A stretch of 64,000 nucleotides of DNA, taken from assembly GCF_015831345.1 (NCBI RefSeq), contig NZ_JADWYS010000001.1:754118-818117 (forward strand), written 5' to 3'. Origin of the DNA: Caenimonas aquaedulcis. Lineage in GTDB: Bacteria; Pseudomonadota; Gammaproteobacteria; Burkholderiales; Burkholderiaceae_C. The first letter of the stretch is position 1. Every line of letters starts with the position of its first letter. Below are positions 44,937 through 53,986 of the stretch, in pieces. The notes beneath the pieces were generated by a model, which worked only from the letters and a program-made list of their open reading frames with translations, had not been told where the DNA came from and made no database searches. Made by a program: the position numbers and the translations under genes.

Positions 44937-47090
44937 ATGGCACAACCATCGCCAATCCGCCGGCCTTCGTGGCCGAAATCTCATATCGCGCTCGCGGCAG
45001 CAACTGCCGTCCTCGCATGCTCCACCGCGCAAGCGCAAAACGCGGCGCTCAAGCCGGTCGTCGTCACGGGGCGCAGTGCGCCTGCCGCCGACGTCACGGG
45101 CTTCGGCGACGCGCCGCTCACGGAGGTGCCCGTCTCGGCCACCATCGTGGACCACCGGCAGATCGAAGCCACCGGCGCGCGGCGCCTGGCGGACCTCGCG
45201 CAGTTCGACTCCTCGGTGTCCGACGCCTACAACGCGCCCGGCTACTGGGACTTCATCTCCGTGCGCGGCTTCACGCTGGACAACCGGTTCAACTACCGCC
45301 GCGAGGGCTTGCCCATCAACGCGGAGACCACCATTGCGCTGGACAACAAGGAACGGGTCGAGATCCTCAAGGGCACGAGCGGCATCCAGGCGGGCACGAG
45401 CGCGCCGGGGGGCCTCGTCAACTACGTGGTGAAGCGCCCCACCGAGCAGGACCTGCGCGAAGTGCGGCTCGAATGGACCAGCCGCGCGAGCGTGTTGGCC
45501 GCGGTGGACCTTGGCGGCCGCGCAGGCAAGGACGGCGCGTTCGGCTACCGACTGAACGTCGCGCAGGAACGGCTGCGCCCCCTGGTCCGCGACCTGGATG
45601 GCAACCGCAGCCTGGTGTCGCTGGCGACCGACTGGCGCCTCGGCCGGGACTCCGTGCTCTCGGCCGAATTCGAATGGAGCCGTAAGACGCAAGCGAGCCA
45701 GGTGGGCTACAGCCTGCTGGGCAGCGTGCTGCCCTCCGTGCCCGATCCGCGATTGAACCTGAACAACCAGCCGTGGGTGCAGCCTTCGCGCTTCGAGGCG
45801 GCCACGGGCTCGGTGCGCTTCGACCAGGGGCTCGGGGACGGCTGGCGCTGGTCGGCGTCGCTGGGCACACAACGCCTGAAGAATGACGACTACACGGCCT
45901 TCCCCTTCGGTTGCGGTGCGGAAGGCAACTACGACCGCTACTGTTCGGACGGCAGCTTCGACTATTACGATTTCCGCAGCGAGAACGAGCGGCGCCGGCA
46001 GGACGCGGGACTGCTCAACCTGAAGGGCAAACTGTCCATGGGAGCCGTCACGCACGACCTGTCCTTCGGCGTACTCGCGGGCCGCGTGCGCAACCGTGTG
46101 CAGCCGCAGGCGTACAACTACGTGGGCACGGGCTACGTCGACGGTACGGCTGTCGCGCCCCCCGATCCAACGCTCACCTACGAAGGCACCAATCGCGACG
46201 AGCGCTCGCTCGAGTTCTCGGCACAGGACGCGATCCGCTGGAATGAGCGCTTCACCACCTGGCTCGGTATGCGCCACACCCGCCTGCACCGCGACAGCGT
46301 GATGACGGACGGCTCCGCCGCCAATTCGTATGCGCAGCAACTGACGACACCGTGGATCGCCGCGAGCCTGAAACTCACGGAGGCGATGATGGGCTACGCG
46401 AGCTGGGGCCAGGGCGTCGAGTCGCAGCAGGTGCCCAACAATGCCGCGATCTACGCAAATCCGGGGCAGGTCTTGCCTGCGCTCAAGTCGCGCCAGGTGG
46501 AAGTCGGGGTGAAGGGAGAGCGCGAAGGACTCGGCTGGCAGCTCGTCCTCTTCCGCATCCACCGTCCGATGAGCAACATCGACTATTGCAACCGCACGTA
46601 TGCAAGCTGTGTCGGCCAGTCCGACGGCGAGGCGGTCCATCAAGGCGTCGAAGCGAACCTGAACTGGGCGAGGGGACCCTGGAGCGCCGGCGGCGGCGTG
46701 ACGTTGCTGAACGCGAAGCGCCGGGGCAGCGCACTGGAGCCGGCGGGCAACGGCAAGCGGCCGGTGAATGTTCCCGACGCGGTGGTTCGCGCGCATGTCG
46801 CCTGGCGCATGGCCTCGGCCCCCGGGCTGGAACTGCGCGGGACTGTATCCCATGAGGGCCGACGCTCCGTGCTGGCGGACGAGTCGGTGGTGTTGCCGGG
46901 CTGGACGCGCCTGGACGCCGCCCTGCGCTACGAAACGAAGATGGGCGCGACAGCGACCACCTGGAGCATCGGCGTGGACAACCTCACGAACAAGCGCTTC
47001 TGGAAGGAATCCCCTACCCAGTTCGGGCACGTGTACCTGTACCCGGGCGCGCCGCGGACCTTCCGCGTTTCGTTCACGGCAGCGCTCTGA
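44937..47090 (+). CDS. TonB-dependent outer membrane receptor under TPP riboswitch control
   Basis: A 717-residue siderophore-receptor-like porin. The N-terminal signal ends near AQAQ (about 33), a TonB-box-like VVVTG lies near 40, then the plug domain and a long beta-barrel, ending FRVSFTAAL. ATG 44937 follows GAAAGAAA; the frame stays open upstream through the riboswitch, which is not translated. Riboswitch control implies uptake of thiamine or a thiamine precursor or phosphate ester. It is a lone gene with no cytoplasmic membrane transporter beside it. The final residue is Leu rather than the usual Phe. Confidence 0.92.
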   Translation: MAQPSPIRRPSWPKSHIALAAATAVLACSTAQAQNAALKPVVVTGRSAPAADVTGFGDAPLTEVPVSATIVDHRQIEATGARRLADLAQFDSSVSDAYNAPGYWDFISVRGFTLDNRFNYRREGLPINAETTIALDNKERVEILKGTSGIQAGTSAPGGLVNYVVKRPTEQDLREVRLEWTSRASVLAAVDLGGRAGKDGAFGYRLNVAQERLRPLVRDLDGNRSLVSLATDWRLGRDSVLSAEFEWSRKTQASQVGYSLLGSVLPSVPDPRLNLNNQPWVQPSRFEAATGSVRFDQGLGDGWRWSASLGTQRLKNDDYTAFPFGCGAEGNYDRYCSDGSFDYYDFRSENERRRQDAGLLNLKGKLSMGAVTHDLSFGVLAGRVRNRVQPQAYNYVGTGYVDGTAVAPPDPTLTYEGTNRDERSLEFSAQDAIRWNERFTTWLGMRHTRLHRDSVMTDGSAANSYAQQLTTPWIAASLKLTEAMMGYASWGQGVESQQVPNNAAIYANPGQVLPALKSRQVEVGVKGEREGLGWQLVLFRIHRPMSNIDYCNRTYASCVGQSDGEAVHQGVEANLNWARGPWSAGGGVTLLNAKRRGSALEPAGNGKRPVNVPDAVVRAHVAWRMASAPGLELRGTVSHEGRRSVLADESVVLPGWTRLDAALRYETKMGATATTWSIGVDNLTNKRFWKESPTQFGHVYLYPGAPRTFRVSFTAAL

Positions 47091-47128
47091 AATCGAGCCC
47101 AAAAATCGCGCTATAATCTAAGGCTTGT

Positions 47129-47204
47129 TCCTCGATAGCTCAGTCGGTAGAGCGCCGGACTGTTAATCCGTAGGTCCCTGGTTCGAGCCCAGGTCGAGGA
47201 GCCA
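47129..47204 (+). tRNA. tRNA-Asn (GUU)
   Basis: The 76 bases fold as a standard cloverleaf with acceptor stem TCCTCGA/TCGAGGA and anticodon loop CTGTTAA (anticodon GTT). The T-arm reads CCTGG TTCGAGC CCAGG, and CCA is encoded. A TATAAT at 47112-47117 is a likely -10. Confidence 0.98.
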
Positions 47205-47216
47205 AAAAATCAGCCC

Positions 47217-47231
47217 GCAGCCTTAGGCTGC
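47217..47231. terminator. Short hairpin after tRNA-Asn
   Basis: GCAGCC-TTA-GGCTGC forms a six-pair stem with a three-base loop, 12 bases after the tRNA. It has no T-run and may be a processing or pre-terminator hairpin ahead of the stronger one at 47239. Confidence 0.4.
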
Positions 47232-47238
47232 AGGCCCC

Positions 47239-47276
47239 AAAAGCCAGCTATCTCCCAGGTAGCTGGCTTTTTCTTT
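47239..47276 (+). terminator. Rho-independent terminator after tRNA-Asn
   Basis: A perfect 12-pair stem AAAAGCCAGCTA/TAGCTGGCTTTT with a nine-base loop is followed by a T-rich tail (TTTTTCTTT). It could also serve the convergent gene ending at 47280, but with a shorter T-run on that strand. Confidence 0.93.
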
Positions 47277-47279
47277 GGG

Positions 47280-47630
47280 TCAGCAATCTCTTGCCGATTG
47301 CAGATGCGGAAGGATGCTCGCAACGCCCTCTCCGCCCTTCCCCGTCGCCGGTTCTTCGGCATTGGCGACCTGCGCGTCCTCCAGCATGCTCTTGACGGTG
47401 GCGAGTTCCTCGGCGGCTTCCTGCACCTTCACCTCCGCGGCGAGATTCTGTTTGACGGCGCCTGCAACGGCGGCCACGGCTTGCGCCGCCGAAAGCGGCC
47501 CGGAAAGCAGTGCATTGGTGTCGCTCAGGTCTCGCGCCGCGTCCGTGAGGTCGTCGCGCACCTTTTCCGTCTTGCCGATCGCTCCCACGAGCAGGCGGGT
47601 GGCTGTCGAACGGCGGGCAGGCTTTTTCAT
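47280..47630 (-). CDS. Small Ala-rich coiled-coil protein of unknown function
   Basis: A 116-residue protein with a basic N-terminus (MKKPARRSTATR), an alanine-rich helical middle, and a heptad-like stretch around EVKVQEAAEELATVKSMLED. No signal or membrane helix is clear. It resembles small conserved proteins of Burkholderiales, but I cannot name a family. It ends at the tRNA-Asn terminator. Confidence 0.6.
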   Translation of the reverse strand: MKKPARRSTATRLLVGAIGKTEKVRDDLTDAARDLSDTNALLSGPLSAAQAVAAVAGAVKQNLAAEVKVQEAAEELATVKSMLEDAQVANAEEPATGKGGEGVASILPHLQSARDC

Positions 47631-47688
47631 CCCTGATTATGGTTGTGTCGCATCCGCCTGCCAGAAAGTCGGGCCCCTGTCCTACGAA

Positions 47689-48852
47689 TCAGGAAGGCGG
47701 CGGGGGCTCCACCGTCCGGGCCTTGATCTTGCGCCGCACCTTCGATGCGCCCACGTCATCCCCGGACGCGACCAGCACGTCCAGTTCCTGCCGTGCCTTC
47801 AGGGGTTCCCCCGCGCGCCAGTAGGCCAGCGCAAGATAGCGATGCACCTCGTCGAAGCCGTTGGACATCTCGCGCGCATGCTCCAGCGCGGCGATCGCGC
47901 GCCGGGCATCGCCCTGGTTCAGGAGATCGATGCCCCTGGCCACCCAGTAATACGGATCCCGGTCGCGCGCGGCCCGCATCGCAACCGCATACCGTTCCGC
48001 TTCCGCAGTGCGGCCCTGCGCGACCAGCATTTCATGCAGCGTATGCAGCGGCACGTCCGGGGGATCGCTCAGCTTCACGGCCCACACCAGCAACTGCTCC
48101 GCCTCACGCAGGCGCCCGGTCTCGCGGTAGAGGACCGCGAGGTTTCCGTAGCTGGCCGCATAGGCCGCGTCGGCCTGGATCGCGGCCTTGAAGTGGGCGT
48201 AGGCGAGGCTGCGCCGCCCGGCCACGAGATGCTCCGCCCCGAGGTTGTTGTAGTAGCGCGCGAGGATCGCCTCTTCGGTGAGGGGATGCCCGGGCTTGCC
48301 CGACGAGAACTCGGGCTCGAAGTCGATCACGGTGTCGTGCGCCTCCGCTTCGTCGGGCCATTGGCGCGCCCCGCCGCGAAAGAGCACGTTCACGTGCTGG
48401 TTCACCACGTCCACCTGCCCCCGCCTGTCGAAAAGGACGGGGACGCGGACTTCCTGCATCTGCGCGTTCATGCGCAGCGCCCTGGCGACCGAGTAGGTCA
48501 GCACGGTGAGCGACAGGCAGTCGCCGCGCTTGCGTTGCCAGGTTTCCGAGGCGATGGTCGAATGGCCGGCGGCGTAGTTGAACCCACGCAGGTCGGGTCC
48601 GAAAATCAGTGTCAGGATGTGCTTGAGCTTGCGCGGGTTGCTCATCCCATCGACGTTCGCGTCCTTGAGGCGCGCCTGCAGGTCGGGGGCCAGCCGGAAT
48701 AGCTCGTCCTTGCCCACGGTCACGAGGTTGGGCTGCGCTTCGAATGCATCGTCGAGCCAAGGCAGGGCGCCGGCGCGCGGCGTTTCGATCGGCGCTGCGC
48801 AGCCCACCAGGGCGACAGCGGCCGTGACCATCCAAAGCGCGCGCTTGAGCAT
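47689..48852 (-). CDS. Lipoprotein with transglutaminase-like and TPR domains
   Basis: The 387-residue protein starts [18 protein letters not shown]; the lipobox LVGC puts the lipid on Cys18. ATG 48852 has a good GGAGG site. Residues of a papain-like transglutaminase triad can be proposed: Cys112 (RGDCLSL), His153 (NQHVNVLF) and Asp177 (TVIDFEP). The C-terminal half (about 190-350) is made of tetratricopeptide-like helices such as [19 protein letters not shown]. Transglutaminase-like/TPR proteins of this type are probably envelope peptidases or scaffolds. Substrate unknown. Confidence 0.82.
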   Translation of the reverse strand: MLKRALWMVTAAVALVGCAAPIETPRAGALPWLDDAFEAQPNLVTVGKDELFRLAPDLQARLKDANVDGMSNPRKLKHILTLIFGPDLRGFNYAAGHSTIASETWQRKRGDCLSLTVLTYSVARALRMNAQMQEVRVPVLFDRRGQVDVVNQHVNVLFRGGARQWPDEAEAHDTVIDFEPEFSSGKPGHPLTEEAILARYYNNLGAEHLVAGRRSLAYAHFKAAIQADAAYAASYGNLAVLYRETGRLREAEQLLVWAVKLSDPPDVPLHTLHEMLVAQGRTAEAERYAVAMRAARDRDPYYWVARGIDLLNQGDARRAIAALEHAREMSNGFDEVHRYLALAYWRAGEPLKARQELDVLVASGDDVGASKVRRKIKARTVEPPPPS

Positions 48853-48926
48853 CGAAGCCTCCGGAAGAAGTGCTCCCTGCACAATAGCAGCGTGGCAAGC
48901 AAGCTCAAGCTATTTCTCCGCGCCGC

Positions 48927-49673
48927 ATGAACCTGCCCTGGCTCGACCCCGGCGACCCGTTTCCGCCCCCGGCGCAGGCGTGGGGTGCGTCCCAGCCCGC
49001 CCCGGGCCTGCTCGCGGCCGGCGGCGCCCTGGATGTCCGGACCCTCCATCGCGCGTATTCGAACGGCATCTTTCCCTGGTTCAGCGATGGCCAGCCCATC
49101 CTCTGGTGGAGCACCGACCCTCGCATGGTCCTCATCCCCCGCGAATTCAAGCTGCACCGTTCACTGCGCAAGACGCTCTCACGATTCATCGCGGACCCGT
49201 CGTGCGAACTGCGAATCGACAGCGCGTTCGGCGACGTCATCCGCGCCTGCTCGGGATCCGCGCGCGCGGGGCAGAACGGCACCTGGATTCTGCCGCCCAT
49301 GGTCGAGGCCTACGAAGCGTTCCACGCCGCCGGTCATGCGCACAGCGTCGAGGCCTGGATCGACGGGCGCCTCGCCGGCGGCCTGTACTGCGTGTGCATC
49401 GGCCAAGCGGTGTTCGGCGAATCCATGTTCACGCGCGTGCCGGATGCTTCCAAGCTGGCACTGGCCGGCCTGGTCGCGTTCTGCCGGGCCCATGGCATCG
49501 CCATGATCGACTGCCAGCAGAACACTCAGCACCTGGCGTCGCTGGGCGCGCGGGAGATTCCCCGGGCGGAATTTGTTGCGCAGGTGGCACGGAACGCATC
49601 CCGTCCGACGCCGTCCTGGCGGTTCGACCCCGTATACTGGAACGCACTCCTGCCGCCCAAGCCTCCAGCGTGA
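48927..49673 (+). CDS. aat: Leucyl/phenylalanyl-tRNA-protein transferase
   Basis: Adds Leu or Phe from tRNA to proteins starting with Arg or Lys, making them ClpS/ClpAP substrates. The 248-residue protein has the signatures [19 protein letters not shown] near residue 45 and [16 protein letters not shown] near the C-terminus. Its stop overlaps the GTG start of bpt (GTGA), so both N-degron transferases are co-translated. Confidence 0.97.
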   Translation: MNLPWLDPGDPFPPPAQAWGASQPAPGLLAAGGALDVRTLHRAYSNGIFPWFSDGQPILWWSTDPRMVLIPREFKLHRSLRKTLSRFIADPSCELRIDSAFGDVIRACSGSARAGQNGTWILPPMVEAYEAFHAAGHAHSVEAWIDGRLAGGLYCVCIGQAVFGESMFTRVPDASKLALAGLVAFCRAHGIAMIDCQQNTQHLASLGAREIPRAEFVAQVARNASRPTPSWRFDPVYWNALLPPKPPA

Positions 49674-50413
49674 CCCACCTCAAGGATCTCCCGCTCCAGA
49701 CCCTGCAGTTCTATGCAACGGCACCCTACCCGTGCAGCTACCTGCCGGGCAAGCAGGCACGCTCACAGGTCGCGACGCCCAGCCACCTGATCCATAACGA
49801 CGCATACTCGGACCTCGTCACCAACGGCTTCCGTCGCAGCGGCATGTTCACCTACCGGCCTTATTGCGACGGCTGCCGCGCCTGCGTGCCGCTCCGCGTG
49901 CTGAGCGAAGAATTCCAGCCGACGCGCAGCCAGCGGCGCGCCTGGGCGCAGCACGCCAACCTGCAGGCGCGCGTCCTCAAGTTGTGCTTCGTCCCGGAGC
50001 ATTACCACCTCTATCTGCGCTACCAGACCGGCCGCCACGCGGGCGGCGGGATGGACCACGACAGCATCGACCAGTACACGCAGTTCCTGCTGCAAAGCCG
50101 GGTGAACTCACGCCTGGTGGAATTTCGCGAGACCCGCCCCGACGGCTCGCCGGGTGCGCTGCGCATGGTGTCCATCCTGGACGTGTTGAACGACGGCATC
50201 TCGGCCGTCTACACCTTCTACGAACCGCATGCGTCCGCCAGTTATGGCACCTACAGCGTGCTGTGGCAGATCGACCAGGCCCGTCGGCTTCAACTGCCGC
50301 ATGTCTACCTGGGCTACTGGATCGGCCAGAGCCCGAAGATGAATTACAAGGCCAAGTTCTCGCCGCATGAAGTGCTGGTGGACGGTCACTGGGCCCGCTC
50401 CGCGCCGGCCTGA
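49670..50413 (+). CDS. bpt: Aspartate/glutamate leucyltransferase (Bpt)
   Basis: Adds Leu to proteins with N-terminal Asp or Glu, in the bacterial N-degron pathway. The 247-residue protein begins at GTG 49670, overlapping the aat stop. Conserved cysteines are seen in [10 protein letters not shown] and [13 protein letters not shown], and the C-terminal [18 protein letters not shown] is typical. It resembles eukaryotic ATE1 arginyltransferases in sequence but transfers Leu in bacteria. Confidence 0.96.
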   Translation: MTHLKDLPLQTLQFYATAPYPCSYLPGKQARSQVATPSHLIHNDAYSDLVTNGFRRSGMFTYRPYCDGCRACVPLRVLSEEFQPTRSQRRAWAQHANLQARVLKLCFVPEHYHLYLRYQTGRHAGGGMDHDSIDQYTQFLLQSRVNSRLVEFRETRPDGSPGALRMVSILDVLNDGISAVYTFYEPHASASYGTYSVLWQIDQARRLQLPHVYLGYWIGQSPKMNYKAKFSPHEVLVDGHWARSAPA

Positions 50414-50478
50414 CCCTTCTCGCCCCTTCGGCGAATTTCACATGATAAAATCGGGGCTTACCAGCTCCCCGGCCTGCC

Positions 50479-51273
50479 ATGAGAAAAAACGACACCGGCG
50501 CCCCCGCGACGCCGACGATCCAGGTGATCGAGCGCATGTTCGCGCTGATCGACGTGCTGGCGTCCCGCGAGGAAGCCGTGTCGCTCAAGGAAATCAGCGA
50601 GAAGACCGGCCTGCACCCCTCGACGACGCACCGCATCCTCAATGACCTCGCGACAGGCCGATTCGTCGACCGGCCGGAGGCTGGCAGCTACCGCCTGGGC
50701 ATGCGCCTGCTGGAGCTGGGCAACCTCGTCAAGGGCCGCCTCAACGTGCGCGACGCGGCGCTGACGCCGATGCGGGAATTGCACAAGCTGATCCAGCAGC
50801 CCGTGAACCTGAGCATGCGCCAAGGGGACGAGATCGTGTACATCGAGCGGGCCTATAGCGAGCGCTCGGGCATGCAGGTGGTGCGCGCCATCGGCGGGCG
50901 GGCGCCCCTTCACCTCACATCGACGGGCAAACTTTTTCTTGCCGCGGACGACGCGCAGCGCGTGCGTGCCTACGCGACTCGCACGGGCCTCGCCGGCCAC
51001 ACCCGCAACAGCATCACGCAGTTGCCGGTGCTCGAGCGCGAACTGTCGAAGGCGCGCCAGTACGGCATCGCCCGCGACAACGAGGAACTGGAGCTGGGTG
51101 TGCGCTGCATGGCGGCCGGCATCTACGACGACCAGAGCAGGCTCGTCGCGGGGCTGTCGATCTCCGCGCCGGCCGACCGGCTGGATGAAGGCTGGCTGAC
51201 GAAATTGCAGGCGACGGCCAACGAAATTTCGTCGGCCTTGGGGCATCGCGCCCCTGCAACGCGGGCGGCCTGA
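50479..51273 (+). CDS. IclR family transcriptional regulator
   Basis: A 264-residue regulator with an N-terminal winged helix (about 15-75, SLKEISEKTGLHPSTTHRIL) and a C-terminal effector domain with the IclR end pattern LGVRCMAAGIYDD. No target operon is adjacent, so its effector cannot be guessed. A possible -10 (GATAAAAT) precedes the gene. It is convergent with the DD-endopeptidase gene, eight bases apart. Confidence 0.9.
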   Translation: MRKNDTGAPATPTIQVIERMFALIDVLASREEAVSLKEISEKTGLHPSTTHRILNDLATGRFVDRPEAGSYRLGMRLLELGNLVKGRLNVRDAALTPMRELHKLIQQPVNLSMRQGDEIVYIERAYSERSGMQVVRAIGGRAPLHLTSTGKLFLAADDAQRVRAYATRTGLAGHTRNSITQLPVLERELSKARQYGIARDNEELELGVRCMAAGIYDDQSRLVAGLSISAPADRLDEGWLTKLQATANEISSALGHRAPATRAA

Positions 51274-51281
51274 GGCGCGCC

Positions 51282-52328
51282 TTAGCCGTTGACCTGGCGA
51301 ATGACAGTGTTCACGCCGGGGACGACCACCGGGTTGGATTCCACCCACTTGCGAACGCGTTCCGCGTCGCCGATGCGGCTGAGCTTGCCCGCGGAATCCA
51401 GGAACACCATGATCAGCTTGCGACCGGCCACCTTGGCCTGCATGACGAGGCACTGACCCGCTTCATTGATGAAGCCGGTCTTTTGCAGGCCGATGTCCCA
51501 GGCGGGGTTCTTCACGAGGCGGTTCGTGTTGTTGAACTGCAGCGTGCGGTTGCCGACAGCGACCTGATGGCCCGGCGAGGTGGAGAAATCGCGGAGCACG
51601 GGATCGCCGTAGGCGGTGCCGACGAGCGTCGCGAGGTCATGCGCGCTGGACTGATTCTGGCTGGACAGGCCCGTCGGCTCGACGTAGTGCGTGTCCTTCA
51701 TTCCGAGCGTCTTGGCCTTGGCGTTCATCAGCGCGACGAATGTCGCGAGGCCGCCCGGATAGGTGCGGCCGAGTGCGTGGGCAGCGCGGTTTTCGGAAGA
51801 CATCAACGCAAGATGCAGGAGCTCACCGCGGGAAAGCACGGTGCCCACGCGCAGGCGGGAGCGGCTGCCCTTTTCCGTGTCGACGTCGTCCTGGGTGATG
51901 GTGATCATCTCGTCCATCGGCAGCTTGGCTTCGCTGATCAGCAGGCCCGTCATGAGCTTGGTGAGCGAGGCGATGGGCAGGACGGCGGAGTCGTTCTTGG
52001 ACAGCAGTACTTCACGCGTGTCCTGGTCGATGACCAGGGCGACGCTGGACTTGAGGTCCAGCTGGTCGGACACGGAGTGCAGGCCGGCCAATTGGCCGTA
52101 TGAGGGCCGGGCGGGAACTGCAGCCACTCGAATCACGGAGCGCTTGCCAACGGCAAACGAGCGAGAAACGCGCTTGGGCGTTACCTGGGATTTCTTGCTG
52201 GCGGCGACCTTGCGAGTGGCGGCCTCGGCATGCGACGGAACCAGTGCCACAGCGAGAGCTGCCAAGGCCACGGATTGCAGGAAACGGGTGAGGATCTTGC
52301 TCATCGCCAACGAAGCTTTTTGGTGCAT
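51282..52328 (-). CDS. pbpG: D-alanyl-D-alanine endopeptidase (PBP7/PbpG-like)
   Basis: Low-molecular-mass penicillin-binding protein that cuts peptidoglycan cross-links in the periplasm. The active-site motifs are Ser121-x-x-Lys124 (SLTK), SEN at 178-180 and KTG at 283-285. A signal sequence ends near SHAEA (about 35). Starts at ATG 52328 because AGGAG lies seven bases before; ATG 52304 would give 340 residues without a good site, and ATG 52397 would add 23. Residues 40-75 form a basic, Lys/Arg-rich linker before the catalytic domain. Confidence 0.9.
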   Translation of the reverse strand: MHQKASLAMSKILTRFLQSVALAALAVALVPSHAEAATRKVAASKKSQVTPKRVSRSFAVGKRSVIRVAAVPARPSYGQLAGLHSVSDQLDLKSSVALVIDQDTREVLLSKNDSAVLPIASLTKLMTGLLISEAKLPMDEMITITQDDVDTEKGSRSRLRVGTVLSRGELLHLALMSSENRAAHALGRTYPGGLATFVALMNAKAKTLGMKDTHYVEPTGLSSQNQSSAHDLATLVGTAYGDPVLRDFSTSPGHQVAVGNRTLQFNNTNRLVKNPAWDIGLQKTGFINEAGQCLVMQAKVAGRKLIMVFLDSAGKLSRIGDAERVRKWVESNPVVVPGVNTVIRQVNG

Positions 52329-52447
52329 CCAGAAACTCCTAAAACGCCACAAAACGGCTCGAAGTTGACCGGGAGAGAAAATATTACACAAGATCAATGA
52401 CTTATGTAACTTTCTTCAATCGATACACCAAATTATAGGGAAACGGC

Positions 52448-53986
52448 TCAGCCTTGTGCAGCCACTCGATCAGATTTACTTTGTAACTTGTTGAGTGCAC
52501 TGAGATAAGCCTTCGCGGAGGCCACGACGATGTCCGGGTCCGCGCCCACACCGTTGACCACGCGGCCGGAGTTCTGGAGGCGGACTGTCACCTCGCCCTG
52601 ACTTTCGGTGGACCCGCTGATGGCGTTGACCGAGTACAGCACCATCTCCGCCCCGCTCTTGACGTGGCTTTCGATCGCCTTCAGCGAGGCATCGACCGGA
52701 CCGTTGCCGTCCGATTCCCCGCGGACTTCCTTGCCGGCGACCGTGAAGACGACCGCCGCATGCGGCTTCTCACCGGTTTCACTGTGTTGCGACAGCGAGA
52801 CAAAGCTGTACTGCTCCTTGTCGTGCGAGACGCTCTCGTCGCTCACCAAGGCCAGGATGTCCTCGTCGAAGATGTCGCTCTTGCGGTCGGCGAGTTCCTT
52901 GAAGCGCGCAAATGCGCTGTTGACGTCGGCCTCGCTCTCGAGCGAGACGCCGAGTTCCTGCAGGCGCTGCTTGAACGCATTGCGGCCCGACAGTTTGCCC
53001 AGCACGATCTTGTTGGCGCTCCAGCCGACATCCTCGGCGCGCATGATTTCGTAGGTGTCGCGCGCCTTCAGCACGCCGTCCTGGTGGATGCCGCTCGCGT
53101 GGGCGAAGGCATTGGCCCCGACCACCGCCTTGTTGGGCTGGACCACGAAGCCCGTGGTCTGGCTCACCATGCGGCTGGCAGCCACGATGTGCTTGGGGTC
53201 GATGTTGAGCTCGAGCTTGAAATAGTCCTTGCGGGTCTTCACCGCCATGACGATCTCTTCCAGCGAGCAGTTGCCGGCGCGCTCGCCCAGCCCGTTGATC
53301 GTGCACTCCACCTGCCGCGCCCCGCCGAGCTTCACGCCGGCCAGCGAGTTCGCCACCGCCATGCCCAGGTCGTTGTGGCAGTGGACCGACCAGATCGCCT
53401 TGTCCGAATTCGGGACCCGCTCGCGCAGGGTCTTGATGAACTGGCCGTACAGCTCGGGAACCGCGTAGCCCACGGTGTCGGGCACGTTGATCGTGGTGGC
53501 ACCTTCCGCGATGACTGTCTCCAACACGCGGCACAGGAAATCCATGTCGCTGCGGTAACCGTCCTCGGGGGAAAACTCGATGTCCCCACACAGGTTGCGC
53601 GCAAAGCGCACCGCCTGCTTCGCCTGCTCGTGCACCTGCTCCGGCGTCATCCTCAGCTTTTTTTCCATGTGCAGGGGTGAAGTCGCGATGAAGGTGTGGA
53701 TGCGCGCGCGCTCGGCGCCCTTCAGCGCCTCGGCCGCCCGCGAGATGTCGCGGTCGTTGGCGCGGGACAAGGAACAGATGGTGGACTCGCGGATGGCGTT
53801 CGCGATGAGCTGCACGGCTTCGAAGTCGCCGTTGGAACTGGCCGCGAAGCCGGCCTCGATCACGTCCACCTTCAGGCGCTCGAGCTGGCGCGCGATCCGC
53901 AGCTTTTCGTCTTTGGTCATGGAGGCGCCTGGCGATTGCTCACCGTCGCGCAGCGTCGTGTCGAAGATGATCAGTTGGTCTGCCAT
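52448..53986 (-). CDS. leuA: 2-isopropylmalate synthase (LeuA, type 1)
   Basis: Condenses acetyl-CoA and 2-oxoisovalerate, the first step of leucine synthesis. The 512-residue protein has the catalytic [13 protein letters not shown] at the N-terminus, the [14 protein letters not shown] metal-binding segment, and the C-terminal regulatory domain. A ribosome site (GGAAGC) precedes ATG 53986. It starts 16 bases before the upstream leuA paralogue ends, so it is the second leuA gene of the same transcript. Confidence 0.95.
   Translation of the reverse strand: MADQLIIFDTTLRDGEQSPGASMTKDEKLRIARQLERLKVDVIEAGFAASSNGDFEAVQLIANAIRESTICSLSRANDRDISRAAEALKGAERARIHTFIATSPLHMEKKLRMTPEQVHEQAKQAVRFARNLCGDIEFSPEDGYRSDMDFLCRVLETVIAEGATTINVPDTVGYAVPELYGQFIKTLRERVPNSDKAIWSVHCHNDLGMAVANSLAGVKLGGARQVECTINGLGERAGNCSLEEIVMAVKTRKDYFKLELNIDPKHIVAASRMVSQTTGFVVQPNKAVVGANAFAHASGIHQDGVLKARDTYEIMRAEDVGWSANKIVLGKLSGRNAFKQRLQELGVSLESEADVNSAFARFKELADRKSDIFDEDILALVSDESVSHDKEQYSFVSLSQHSETGEKPHAAVVFTVAGKEVRGESDGNGPVDASLKAIESHVKSGAEMVLYSVNAISGSTESQGEVTVRLQNSGRVVNGVGADPDIVVASAKAYLSALNKLQSKSDRVAAQG

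Noticed and set aside
51274..51281. GGCGCGCC palindrome between the IclR and pbpG stops
   Set aside because: Eight-base G/C palindromes are frequent in such GC-rich DNA; no T-run or further symmetry.
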